Shown: piece by piece, positions 1 to 12,208 of the stretch
Numbering within the stretch: position 1 is the first letter of the stretch
How the letters are laid out: every line of letters begins with the position of its first letter
Assembly (NCBI GenBank): GCA_963965975.1
Contig: OZ014425.1
Location: 3,485,501 to 3,549,500, forward strand
Direction of reading: 5' to 3'
DNA length: 64,000 nt
Origin: Xestospongia bergquistia
Lineage: Eukaryota > Porifera > Demospongiae > Haplosclerida > Petrosiidae
Position numbers and translations under genes: made by a program
Notes under the pieces: model-generated
What the model was told of the DNA's origin: nothing
Database searches by the model: none
What the model saw: the letters and a program-made list of their open reading frames with translations, nothing else

Positions 1-3000
1 TATTGATCAGTTAAAAAAAATTGAAAAGGAAGTTGGGCGTAAACCACCTGATCAATGTTTTCTTGGAGTCCTTAATATGTTTTTCAGCAAGAAACCTGAG
101 GAAAGAAAATGGCATGTAAGCAATAAATTAGCCACACCTACTCTAAAGTGTCATGACTACAAAGTATGTACTAAATAAGTATAGTTGCTTGGGTAGTTGT
201 TAAGATGATGTATTTTGGGTCATTTTATAGTATATTTTTGAAGCTTTGGAAGATAGAAACAAAAGAAGATTGATGAAAGAACTTGAACGAGACTATCATG
301 GTGGTGATATTGGTAGGACTGATAGTTAATAGTTCAGTTCATCTGTTCTATTTTTCATATAGTGTCTAAAGATGTAGACATTGCCACATTAGCTACGTTA
401 CTTAAAGATGTAGTTCCAGACTGGTATATGTTTGGTCAGTATCTAGAGATACCTACCAGTGAACTGAAAGCTTTAAGAGACGAGAAAGGAAGTGATCAAT
501 GTTTTAGTCAAATGATGGATGAATGGATGGAAGGTGAACATGCTACTTTTGAGACATTAATTGAAGCTCTGGAACATGTTGGAAATGGACGATTGGCAAG
601 AGAAGTTAAAGAAAGATATCTGACATCTACTCAAGGTACTTATAATTACTAATGATTAATACTTCCATTAGGGGCTATTTTATTTATTAGCTCCAGCTCC
701 TGTTCCTCAACCAACTTGGTGTGATAACATTGATAATGGAGAATTAACATGTAAGTTCAATTCTTATCATGATCACATAGAAAGATTATATATAACTAAT
801 ATTATTTTTTGTTAGATGATAGTGATGCCACACATGACATTGTAAAAGCTGTTTTTCCAGTAAACAAATGGGAACATCTTGGTTTAGCTCTTAAGATTAA
901 AGCACCAATTCTTGATGCTATCAAATTAGATCATCGAGGAATTATAGCTGATTGTCGATATGCAATGATCATGCAGTGGCTAAGAGAAGGGAATGCATCT
1001 TGGAAAGAACTTTGTCTAGCTCTTGCAGAAGAATATGTTGGACACATCAACCTAGCTAAACAAATTGCTAATCAACATCGAATTAGTCAACCCACAGATC
1101 AATCAACAACATACTTACAACAACTTGGATCTAATCTACCTCATCCAATACCTGTTAGTGGTAAGCAATTGGCAAGAGATAAAGCTATTGGACCATATGG
1201 GACTCTTGGTGAGATGCTAACTTCTAATAATCCTACAGTAATTGTTGGAAATATAGCATCTGATTCACATTCCTTACCACTTAACCAACAAAAACCAGTC
1301 TCTTTTCAACCTCAACTTGTTGAGGTACAACAGACTCCTATAATGGCTGAGGAGCAGCATGAACAATTGTACTCGGGTTTTATCAATCCTTCAGATGTGT
1401 ATTCTCCTGATGAAATGGAAACTGGAGATAGTAAACTCAAGTCAGAGATTGTTATGAAGAAATCTTAAAGCTTTGTTATTATAATCCTTAAAATACAACT
1501 ATAATTTTGGAACATTTATTGTTAGATGATTATTTAAGTGACTGTTTAAATTTTGTTAAACAAAACAAAATATCAAGAGCCTCTTAATACATCAGATGAT
1601 AGCCGCTCCCACCCAGATTGTCCTGTGAGTATAGCACCCCTCCTGTTTTTTGAGGGAACAGAGCATTGAGCAGTAATAGAGTGGGAAGACATCATGGAAA
1701 GACCTTAATTTATTCTTGCATAAGAATATATCAGCCATGTTAACCTAGCTCTAACCAACATCAAATTGGTCAACACACTGATGAATCAATGACACACCCT
1801 TACCTACAACATTTAGAATCTACCATCCAACACCTGATAATGGTGAGCAATTGTCTGGTGATAAAGTCATAAAGCATTATGTAAATAGCATTAAATTCAC
1901 ACTTCATCACTTGAACTAAAAACTTGCAGAACCACTTCCTCATGTGGTATCATGCTGTAATGGAGGAGTCATCATCTGTTCCAGCTAACACTTCGGATGT
2001 GTTTATTTCTAGTGATAGTTTGAAGATAAATGTCAATTTATTCCTAAAAATAATAGTTTGTGATAATAATAATTAAAAATGTTTAATGGTTTAATGCAGT
2101 AATAGCCACCCCCACTTGCTACGCCCAAGAAATGGCTGTTCAGACTGACTCTCCACATACCGAAGTCACTTTATCTCCAACGTCTCATAGTAAGTACCTT
2201 TACTTTCACATTCTATAGATATTGAAAGATAAGTCTAACTGTTTTAGTATAAAACGAGATCGGCATCGAAAAATGAGGAGATTGTTATTAGAACAAAGTC
2301 AATGGTCATATATAGATTGATCTCATCTAACTGAAGCAGTTATATTCCAGTTGAAGTTTATAAATTATTATTATATATTATTATTACCAAGATTATTATT
2401 GACAGACAAAATGATTCAGATTATCTATATCCATGCTTCATTGTTAGCTTGATTCTAGTTGTATACATATATGTACGGAGCTGAAGATGGACATCCAATT
2501 CTACTTTGTAATTTCATATTCTACTTTGCAGTTTTCCTAAAAAATTCCAATTTCAATTCTATTTTTTATCCTTTGATGGAATATTTAACAACTAAAATCC
2601 TATACTCCCACCCTGATTGGAAACATGTCGCAACACTCCATTCTAAGAGACAGCTTGGGGTGCTCACTTCACTTCATTTCATTGAGTGATGGAAAATAGA
2701 ATTGGATGTCCGCCTTTGGCTTCTGTATATATGTCATATTAATCCTTTAGCTTGAGTAATATCTTCAGTTTACATTAAACACATGACATTTCGAAGATTT
2801 ATAAAACTTGTCAATTGGAACACATTAGCTTTGGAACAAGTGGAATGTATTTATAAAGTCAATGTGGTTATGTTTGTTTTTTAGATTTAACAGAATTAAA
2901 ACGAGATCTTCAAGTCAAATTAAAAACTATTAGTTCAAAATGGAAACGATTTGGAGTTCAGTTGAAAATTCCTTTAGCAGAACTAAAGAAATTAGAGGGA

Positions 3001-3975
3001 AGACGTAGAAAACCTTGTTGTGATTGTTTTCAAGAAGTGATAGATTATTGGTTACAAAATGCTACTGAATGTAAATGGAAGGTTAGTTATAACTACATTA
3101 GACTAATACTTCACACATATATATTTGAACAGACTATTTTTAAAGCTTTGGAATATATAGATAAAAGGAATTTGATGAGGGAATTACAGAAACAACACAA
3201 ACCAGAAGAAAATGGTAAGTTATGTCATATATATACAATATAATAGACTGTTACATACAGTAGGTAGAACTAATGAGCTGTATTTAGTGAACAAATTGAA
3301 GGGTATTGAGGACAAGTGGAAGCTCTTTGGTAGCCAGTTAGGTGTACCATCTAGTACTTTAAATATTATTGCTGATGAGAAAAGTGATGATCATTGTTTG
3401 AATGATGTTCTGGACATGTGGTTTGACAACAATTACTCTGAAAATAATTTGGAGACCTTATGTAAAGCACTGAGAAATATTGATAATAAACGATTAGCTA
3501 ATGAAATTGATCAATTTATCAGTAGTAAGTTATATAGATATTATAATTTAACCTTTGTTTTGTCTTTCCTTCTAGCACTACCTCAAGCATCTCCTCCTAT
3601 TCGCCATGGTAATTTATGTCTTTGCTACTATTATTCTTTATTATTTCTTACTTGATCATTTCTTATACTTTCTAGTTGAAACAGATACTGGCACCAGTGA
3701 AGTCCCACTATCAGTTGAGGAACAAACTCCGAGAAATGTTGCCACTAGTGAACAAACTCTATGTGAGGAAAATGAATTGACTGGTAGGCTTAGTCAATTG
3801 ACATTAGAGTCACACAACTCTCAACAAACATCTGGTAACTGGTAATATTGCTATATTATAATATATTTTTTTAACAGATCAGTCATCATATTCAAGGCCA
3901 GAACAAGAATCTGACAACAGTGTCCATACTCACACTAGTCAAGTATACAATGAGCCACAACCTGCATCTTCATAA
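1..3975 (+). CDS. Death-domain adaptor gene, copy A (5' end outside window)
   Basis: Multi-exon gene cut by the window start. Exons read by eye: <1-115, 231-312, 363-635, 691-750, 816-1430, 2106-2189, 2885-3081, 3133-3214, 3264-3534, 3576-3608, 3676-3834, 3878-3975 (TAA). It encodes five Death domains. Each has the W-x2-FG-x2-L pattern near helix 2, a central C-[FL] and W pair, and a final AL-x5-R/LA helix. Three sit in single exons; the first and fourth are split in two exons at the same place. Death domains assemble signalling complexes by homotypic contact in the cytoplasm. No enzyme domain is visible. The 816-1430 exon could also read on to a stop at 1466-1468, which would give a shorter isoform. 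The C-terminal tail is Ser/Thr/Gln-rich. Order and intron positions match copy B2 (6882-12108), so it is a tandem duplicate. Exon borders are not transcript-verified. Confidence 0.75.
1690..2035 (+). pseudogene. Decayed copy of Death-domain 5 end plus linker repeat, in an intron of copy A
   Basis: The stretch resembles the end of the fifth Death domain and the linker repeat that follows it in copies A and B2. Matching pieces include the 'catggaaagacctt' region, 'ccaacatcaaattggtcaacaca', 'gataatggtgagcaattg' and 'acttcggatgtgtttatttctagtgatag'. It has many indels and stops and lies between exons 816-1430 and 2106-2189. Copy A therefore probably once had a longer linker, whose extra repeat is now non-coding. 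Confidence 0.55.
2463..2738. mobile_element. Foldback/MITE-like element in an intron of copy A
   Basis: About 275 bp bounded by imperfect terminal inverted repeats of about 40 bp. The left arm (from 2463) and the reverse complement of the right arm (ending near 2738) share 'acatatat' and then 'ggacatccaattcta' with few mismatches. No transposase frame is visible, so it would be a non-autonomous DNA element. A clear target-site duplication was not found. I did not notice it in the matching introns of B2 or copy C. Confidence 0.55.
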
Positions 3976-4050
3976 GTTAATATCACCTGATCACTAGTTT
4001 TCTATTATTTTGTGTGTTAAATTAATAAATGTGATGTATTAGTAAGGTTG

Positions 4051-4056
4051 TATAAA
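4051..4056 (+). promoter_or_regulatory. TATA-like box upstream of B1
   Basis: TATAAA lies 39 bp upstream of the B1 ATG. The surrounding block, about 40 bp up to the ATG, is nearly identical upstream of copy C (TATAAA at 12170, ATG 12209). Only 114 bp separate the copy A stop codon from the B1 ATG, so any core promoter must be short. The conservation may simply reflect recent duplication. Confidence 0.35.
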
Positions 4057-4089
4057 GTAGGAGTGTATGGAGGAGTGGCTTCCTAAATA

Positions 4090-6055
4090 ATGGAGGAGTT
4101 TGATCATGGACGATATCAGAAGGCGTTCATCGTCAATCACAGTCGTTTGGTGAGAAAATTAACTATTCCAGAATTAATGGAGGCTTGTTTCTCTAAGGGA
4201 CTCCTTACACTTGATGAAAAAAGCGAGATAGAAACTCAAAGAACAGATACCCAGCAACTCAACAAGTTACTAGTCATTTTTCATAGAAGATATGTCATAC
4301 GTCCAGAGATTTTTAGAGAAATATTTGGTATATTAAAAGAGATCAATGATGCTGAAGGTGGTAATATATTTAATCATGTCATTCAATCATTGCAAGAAAC
4401 ACTTGAAAACCCTCCTGAATTTCCAACACTACATGACCATAGTGAAGAAGATTGTCCTAGTCTCCAACTCTATGAGTCTATTATTATAAAAACATTAGAT
4501 GTCAAACAGATTTTACCAGAATTAATTAGTCAGTATGTGATTACAATTGAAGAAAGTGAAGCCATTGACAATGAAAGTGATTTTGCTGACAAAGCCAGAA
4601 AATTTTTAGAAATTTTAACAAGACGAGGACAAGACTCTTTTCAACGATTTATTCAAATACTTCAAGAGACTGAGGTTTACAAAGAGTTAGCAGAAAAACT
4701 AGTCAGTGGACAAGAAAATGATGGACTATTAAAAGTCAAACATTATGGTAAGTATTCTGACAAGATGTATTAATTCATGCATTTTAATTATGACACAGTA
4801 TTGTCAGCTAGTTTCCCATGTTTTTAGAATTATTATCTGATGTATAAAGCAATGGATATTATACTTATAAAGCATTGTGTCATTTTAACTAATGCTTTGG
4901 TTACCATAGTTTCATCAATATGATGTAAGCCCAATACTGAGTTAGCACAAAAATAACTTAGTCTAACTCAATATGCATAAAAGCCATCATAGCAAACATT
5001 GTTAACAATAACAATGGCATATTTCTTCAAGGGAATGTTTTCTAATATTCATCATTCATGCATGCCCTAAATTTTGGTTGATCAAGGAGACAAACTAATT
5101 GTATTTAAATTCAAAGATATTATATATTTGATGAGTCTTTTATTTGTAGTCACTAGAGAACAACTTCCTGAGCTCCTTAGAGTCTTGAAAGAGCAGCATC
5201 ATAACTGGTTTCAGTTTGGTGTTCAATTGAGTGTACAAATGAGCAAATTGCTGGATATTAAAAATCAGAGTATAGGTCAATCACCTGATGTATGTTTTCC
5301 AAGAGTTCTTGATATTTTTCTTAAGAAAATTCCTGAAAAGAGAAAATGGAAAGTAAGTCTTATTTATCATTAGTTGTTGGACAACTAATTTAATTTTTAT
5401 TATCTTTTATTTTCTTAATTTAGGATATTTTTCAGGCTCTAGAATTTGTTGGCAAGAACAGGATAAAGAGAGAGTTAATAAAACAGGGCTATCAACCAGA
5501 CAGTGTTGGTAAGATAATATTCACTTTTAAACTCTAAATTATCTCTATTACTTTAGTTACTATAGAACTTCAAAGATTATCTACCTTACTTAAAGATGTA
5601 GTTCCAGACTGGTATATGTTTGGTCAGTCTCTAGAGATACCTACCAGTGAGCTGAAATCTTTAAGAGATGGAAAAGGAAGTGATCAATGCTTTAGTCAAA
5701 TGATGGATGAATGGATGGAAGGTGAACATGCTACTTTTGAGGCATTAATTGAAGCTCTGGAACATGTTGGAAATGGACGACTGGCAAGAGAAGTTAAAGA
5801 AACATATTTGAGTTCTATTCAAGGTAAGCACACTCTTATCAATATTAGTTTCAAATATTCATTATGAGTCTTTTAATATTATTTTTCTAATTGTGATATA
5901 TAGCTGTTGTAACAGATTCTATTGAAAATGACACAACACTTGGAAGAAATACTGTTTCTGACAATGACATTGTGTTAATACCAAAAGAAGACAGCAAATG
6001 TACTACATCAGCTCCTTCCAATGAAAATCATCATACAAAAACAAACTTGAGGTAA
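4090..6055 (+). CDS. CARD-CARD-Death-Death adaptor protein (copy B1)
   Basis: Exons 4090-4747, 5150-5352, 5424-5508, 5557-5823, 5904-6055 keep an open frame through consistent intron phases. Residues ~8-95 and ~130-212 are two six-helix domains that I read as CARDs. The second is the clearer one: a 'KARKFLEIL-TRRG' helix, then 'FQRFIQIL' and 'ELAEKL'. Two Death domains follow, the first split over two exons (5150-5352, 5424-5508), the second in 5557-5823 with the W-x-MFG-x-SLEIP core. The tail is short and polar, ending in an in-frame TAA at 6053-6055. A donor-like GTAACA at 6052 would allow splicing further downstream. Tandem CARD plus Death domains suggest a scaffold bridging CARD and Death partners. 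No caspase, kinase or NACHT domain is present. The separate start at 6882 argues that B1 ends here. Confidence 0.75.
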
Positions 6056-6881
6056 CACATATAACACACTATACCTAATACTACCTTAATATTAGTAGCT
6101 GTCATGATGGATCTGTTAATCATGAGTCCACAAACTTACCAGTGGATTGAGTGAAGGTTTGATATTTAATATTTTATATCTGAACACATCAGGTCATGTC
6201 AACAAGGACTGATCTATTATAATTTTTTAGATACTAAATTGGAACATTTAGTTTCAATTTTGGACTTTTAATCATTATTTTATAAGACAAGTCATTAAAA
6301 ATAGTTATCAAAATTAGTTCTTCTTGTATTGTTTTTTGTCTTGATAGTTGATTTGTAATAAAACTGATGTACTTGACAGTTAAAATAACAAATATAATAT
6401 CATAAGTGGATTAACTTGATCTAATTAACAAATGGTAATTAGTCTACTAATCACTTACAAGTTGAAGCATCGGACATGTCATATTAAAATGTTCAATTGT
6501 TATCAAATATAGACAGACTTATGTGTTAGCAGACATATGATGACAAAATAATGAAATAAATAGACAAAATTATGCTGGAAAGGTATTTATGATAGAATTA
6601 TACTCCATAATTATTGTTAATCTCTTATATTACCAATAGCTTCCAGTTCATCAAACACAGTACACTGAGATCCATTGAGATCTAACATTATAGCAAACTT
6701 GTCATCAAGAGATCTAGATATAGAATTGTTTCAATACTCCTACTAGAAAGAATAATGGAATTAACTCATCACATACTGCACTACATTACTTTAGAAATTT
6801 TAAAATTATAAATTATTAATTTTAGTTCGTCATTGAAGGTGTGGTTAATTAATTTAACCCCCTTAGGATTAAAGCCTAAAA
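6056..6881. other. Spacer between B1 and B2, with a possible relic of the GTPase 3' exon
   Basis: No gene is recognised. Positions about 6280-6400 resemble the last exon and following intron border of the nucleostemin-like gene at 44190-44350 in the same orientation. Shared pieces are 'caagtcattaaaaat', 'aaaattagttcttcttg' and 'tcttgatagttgatttgtaataaaactga'. The match is weak but has the expected order. Confidence 0.35.
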
Positions 6882-9800
6882 ATGTCAACTAACCTTCAAC
6901 AGCCTACACCAGGTATCTTATAGTGTACATTTAATGTACTTTATTAATTATCTATAACTGATATAGTCACTAAACAACAACTCAGAGGTCTTAGTAGACT
7001 CTTAGCTCCAGAACATTACCGATGGTTTCAGTTAGGTTGTCAAATGAGAGTACCTATTGAAAAGTTAAAGCGAATTGAAAAGGAAATTGGACATCAGTCA
7101 CCTGATCAATGTTTTTTGGGAGTCCTTAAAATGTTTTTTAGCAAGAAACCTGAGGAAAGAAAATGGCATGTAAGTAATTCAAGTTAGCCACACCCACTAC
7201 ATGTATCTGACTCCTTAATTACTTAGTATAATCATTTTAGTATATTTTTGAAGCTTTGGAAGATGTAAACAAAAGAAGATTAATGAAAGAACTTGAACGA
7301 GACTATCATGGTGGTGATATTGGTAAGACTGATAGTTAATAGTTCAGTTCATCTGTTCTATTTTTCATATAGTGTCTGATGATGTAGACATTGCCACATT
7401 AACTACCTTACTTAAAGATGTAGTTCCAGACTGGTATATGTTTGGTCAGTCTCTAGAGATACCTACCAGTGATCTGAAAGCTTTAAGAGATGAGAAAGGA
7501 AGTGATCAATGTTTTAGTCAAATGATGGATGAATGGATGGAAGGTGAACATGCTACTTTTGAGACACTAATTGAAGCTCTGGAACATGTCGGAAATGGAC
7601 GATTGGCAAGAGAAGTTAAAGAAAGATATCTGACATCTACTCAAGGTACTTATAATTACTAATGATTAATACTTCCATTAGGGGCTATTTTACTTATTAG
7701 TTCCAGCTCCTGTACCTCAACCAACTTGGTGTGATAACATTGATAATGGAGAATTAACATGTAAGTTCAATTCTTATCATGATCACATAGAAAGATTATA
7801 TATAACTAATATTATATTTTGTTAGATGATAGTGATGAAACAGGTGATATTGTAAAAGCTATTTTGCCAGTAAACAATTGGGAACATCTTGGTTTAGCTC
7901 TTAAGATTAAACAAACAACCATTGACGCCATCAAATCAGAGAATCGAGGAATTATAGCTGATTGTCGATATGCAATGATCATGCATTGGCTAAGAGAAGG
8001 GAATGCATCTTGGAAAGAACTTTGTCTAGCTCTTGCAGAAGAATATGTCGGACACATCAACCTAGCTAAAAAAATTGCTGACCAACATCGAATTAGTCAA
8101 CCTACAGATCAATCAACAACATATCCACACCAATTTGAATCTAATTTATCTCATCCAACAGCTGATAACAGTGAGCAATTGCCTGGTGATAAAGTTGTAA
8201 CCCCTCATGGAACCCTTGTTACTAGTCCACCTCTTCATATACCTCTACCTAGTGGTCCATCTAATTATGGTGGAACAATTGCATCAGATTCACGCTCTTT
8301 ATCACTTGAACAAAAATCAGATCTACCTCCTCAACAGTATTCTAATGCTGAGACAGAGGAGTCACCATCTGTTTCTGCTAATACTTCAGTTGTGTTCACT
8401 TCTGGTGACAGTAATGTTCACCATAATCAAGACAATCATCAAATTGCTGACCGACATCAAATTAGTCAACCCACAGACCAGTCAAAAACATATCCACACC
8501 AATTAGAATCTAATTTGCCTCATCCAATAACTGATAATGGTGAGCAGTTGCCTGGTGATAAAGTTGTAGCCCAATATGGAACTCTTGTTAATATTTCACC
8601 TCCTTACATACCTCAACCTAGTGGTCCTAATAGAATGATAGCATCAGATTCACGCTCTTTATCGCTTGAACAAAAAACAGATCCACCTCCTCAACAGTAT
8701 TCTAATGCTGAGACAGAGGAGTCACCATCTGTTCTTGCTAATACTTCAGATGTGTTCACTTCTGGTGACAACAATGTTCACTATAATCAAGACAATCATC
8801 AAATTGATGACCGACATCAAATTGGTCAACCCACAGATCAATTAACAACATATCCACACCAATTAGAATCTAATTCAACAGCTGATAATGGTGAGCAGTT
8901 ACCTGGTGATGAAGTCGTAGCCCAATATGGAACTCTTGTTAATATTTCACCTCCTTACATACCTCAACCTAGTGGTCCTAATAGAATGATACCATCAGAT
9001 TCACACTCTTTATTGCTTGAACAAAAAACAGATCCACCTCCTCAACAGTATTCTAATGCTGAGACAGAGGAGTTACCATCTGTTCTTACTAATACTTCAG
9101 ATGTGTTTACTTCTGGTGACAGCAATGTTTACCATAATCAAGACAATCATCAAATTGATGACCAACATCAAATTGGTCAACCCACAGATCAATCAACAAT
9201 ATATCCACGCCAATTAGAATCTGATTTATCTCATCCAACAGCTGATAATAGTGAGCAGTTCCCAAGCAACCAGCAGACTCAGGACTCTTTAATAGATAAT
9301 AGAATAAAGGTTCTTATACGACCATTTGTTCTAACTGTTGTTTTTTGTTTATATTTTGTATTTAAGAACAAGTGATTTTCTTTAGTCAATTTATTTTTTA
9401 CTCATTTGTTTCATTGTGTGCATGTAGACTGTTTGATGTTAATTGCTAGCCACTCCCTCAATAGAAAGAATTATATACAGGACCTACCCACATAAAATGG
9501 CATCTGCAGGAAGAATTGAAACTGATTCTCCACGTCCTACAACAGAAGATACTACACAGACATCAAATAGTAAGTTGATTATTGTACTTTATACTATCTA
9601 GTGACAAATACCAGCAGATAGCATATGCACTAACATCACTCAAGTAAATGTTATCTGAGTGCAATATTTATTAGGAATATAAATTTGAAGGCAGTGCCTA
9701 TAGGTAAACCCTAATAATTAACTATATACAGCCAAATATGACTTCATATTGGGCCTATAGACATTTCCAAATTTTAATTGGTAGCGTTTCCAATAATAAT

Positions 9801-12108
9801 AGAATAAGAATAAGAATGAGAATTTAATACTACATACCCTAGACATAACCTTAAACATCGGAACCAAATGTATTAATTTCACACTAAAGTATGTCATTCT
9901 ATCCCCAGGACTAAGACACTTCTTCCAATAATGGGATTTATATATACTAATAAGATGATTAATCCCAACAGGTTACACTCTCATTACTTTAGAAACTAAC
10001 TACAAAATTACTGTTATTATGTTGTTAATTATTTTATTGAAGCAAACTTTATAATAGTCTTATTTGTGGTTCTTGTTGTCATGATCATGACAACAAGAAA
10101 CTTATCAATCTATAGGGACAAACAGTATACACACAGCTTAGAGTCTGAGACCAAGGCAACTTGTCTACGTAGTTGAGAAGCCCAATAGCTGTTGCTATGA
10201 AGCACAAAGGCTTTATTAGGCTCATGAGCTTTTAAATTGTGTAGTTCCTATTGTTTGAGGGCTCTAACTGTTTTAGAATGTAGCAGCATGTGTTGAAATG
10301 TCAAAGTATGGGCTTCTTGCTGGACCAATTTATAAAAAAATATTGATTGTGAGTAAAGGACAAGCATCACATTATTTTAATTTTTACATACTATGGGCCA
10401 ACTCTCCTCCTGCTAGATACATGTCAAGGCTTTAATTACTTATGATAAGCAAAATAAGGGAGCCCTATATAAATGTGAAGAGAATAAAGGTCTAGGTTGA
10501 TAGACTAGCCAAGTCAATAAGTAATAGAACATAACAAATATTGACATAATGATATATCTACTTAGGAGCACATCAGTACAAATGTAGTGTAAGAGAGTAC
10601 AATTCTCACAAAAGCATCATTTAGAGCATGTGTTTATTTGGTTACTATTTTTAGATGATCTGAACCTCTGGATAATTTGGTATTCGAGAATTATTTTATG
10701 ATCTGTCCTTTAATATGAACTACTTGTATCAGTGTTATGTATGTGCCCTCTGTGTTCTGTTAGTCTCAGTAACAACAGATGAACAGACAGTTAAATTTAC
10801 CTGTTATTAGATTATTATCAGGTACTCTATCGAACCAGTCCTATTTCCTGCTTAATTCTCATAAGAAACAAGTTATTTCATTAACTTTTGGACTATTTTA
10901 TAGACCACTATTATACATATTTAACAGTTGTCTTTCAGTTTCAATGTTGGCTGTATTATTTATAATAAGTACTTGTTCATAGGACTAGAAGAGAACCTCA
11001 AGGACTATTTGAAGGATAAATTGAAACCTGTTGCTCATAAATGGCGTCTCTTTGGTGTACAGTTACATATCCCTCCTGACAGACTGGATACATTAAAACC
11101 AATGAAAAAATCTTGTCGTGAATGTTTTCAGGAAATGATACATTTTTGGTTGGAAAATGACACTAAACATTATTGGAAGGTTGATAACAATGTTCTATGT
11201 ATTAATGGTTGTGGTTATATTTCTTATAGGAAATTTTTGATGCTCTGAGTAAAATAGAAAAAGGAAATCTTAGAAAAAAATTGGAAGAAAAGTACTCTCC
11301 AGACAACTTAGGTAATCAAATCAATATAAACGTTTTGTTATTTATTACTTTTTCCTTATAATTAGTTGAATTAAGTGAAACTGAATTGATTAACACATTG
11401 AATGGTATTCAAGACAGATGGAAACGTTTTGGTTGTCACTTACGTGTACCATCTGATGAATTGAACATCATAGCTCAAGATAAGAGTGATGATGATTGCT
11501 TAAATGATGCTATAGACTTGTGGTTTAATAACTATAAACCTACATTGGAAACTTTATGCCAAGCACTAAGGAATGTGCAAAAGGCAAAATTAGCCAGTGA
11601 AATTTATCAAAGTAAGTACTAGACTATTATTTCCCAACAAACATCTGGTTATGTATAAATGTATGCTTTTTTAATTACAGTACTCAGTAAACGCTGTCAA
11701 TTATCTTTAACTTGTCTGTCAAGCAATTGTCATGGTAAAATCAATCAATTCTTCATGCATTCTCCATTCTCTTTATTTATCATTTCTTAATTACTATATT
11801 CTTGTTTAGTTGTTGAAACAAATTCCCATAATTTCTTATACTTTCTAGTTGAAACAGATGCTGGCATTAGTGAAGTCCCACTATCAGTTGAGGAACAAAC
11901 TCTATGTGAGGAAAATGAATTGACTGGTAGGCTTAGTCAATTGACATTAGAGTCTCAACAAACATCGGGTAATTGGTAATATTGCTATATATAAATTTAT
12001 TTTTTAACAGATCAGTCATCATATTCAAAGCCAGAACAAGTATCTGACGACAGTGTCCATACTCACACTAGTCAAGTATACAATGAGCCACAACCTGAAT
12101 CTTCATAA
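6882..12108 (+). CDS. Five-Death-domain protein with repeated linker (copy B2)
   Basis: Proposed exons: 6882-6912 (starts MSTNLQQPTP), 6967-7169, 7241-7322, 7373-7645, 7701-7760, 7826-9250, 9450-9569, 10983-11179, 11230-11311, 11366-11611, 11681-11734, 11810 (or 11849)-11968, 12011-12108. Phases agree at every junction. Two Death domains precede and a third opens the large exon, which then carries 3.3 linker repeats of about 120 residues. Two more Death domains and a Ser/Gln-rich tail follow. If the large exon is not spliced at 9250 it reads on to 9375 and ends in a hydrophobic segment (about 17 residues, 'FVLTVVFCLYFVF') plus KNK, which would make a tail-anchored membrane isoform. The 9450-9569 exon also holds an ATG at 9497 in frame with the last two Death domains. 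The role is probably homotypic adaptor signalling; partners are unknown. Confidence 0.7.
8080..9250 (+). repeat. Coding tandem repeat, 3.3 units of 351-369 bp
   Basis: Units start at 8080, 8449, 8809 and 9160 (partial), with lengths 369, 360 and 351 bp, all multiples of three. Each encodes about 120 residues rich in Gln, Ser, Pro and Asn, with 'QPTDQ', 'EQLPGD', 'PPPQQYSNAETEE' and 'DNHQI' as landmarks. Unit 1 follows the fifth Death domain directly. Each unit contains a GTGAGC donor-like site in the same phase, in the 'gataa[ct][agt]gtgagcag' block. Confidence 0.85.
9570..10982. other. Long intron of B2, no gene seen
   Basis: This 1.4 kb interval is non-coding in all frames at useful length. 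It is alignable with the copy C intron 14537-16355, for example the 'ctaaacatcggaaccaaatg'-like block and 'ggtttattaggct' pieces, with indels. The matching intron of copy A (2190-2884) is much shorter and carries the foldback element. No regulatory or RNA element was recognised. Confidence 0.5.
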
Positions 12109-12208
12109 GTTAATAACACCTGATCACTAGTTTTCTATTATTTTGCGTGTAACAAATGTGATAAGGTTGTATAAAGTAGGAGTGTATGGAGGAGTGGCTT
12201 GCTAAATT

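Noticed and set aside
8207-9217. Leu/Ile-rich frames on the + strand
   Set aside because: Frame-shifted readings of the B2 linker repeats.
10779-10982. 67-residue frame upstream of the sixth Death exon
   Set aside because: Intron sequence with a pyrimidine-rich end; not preserved in copy C.
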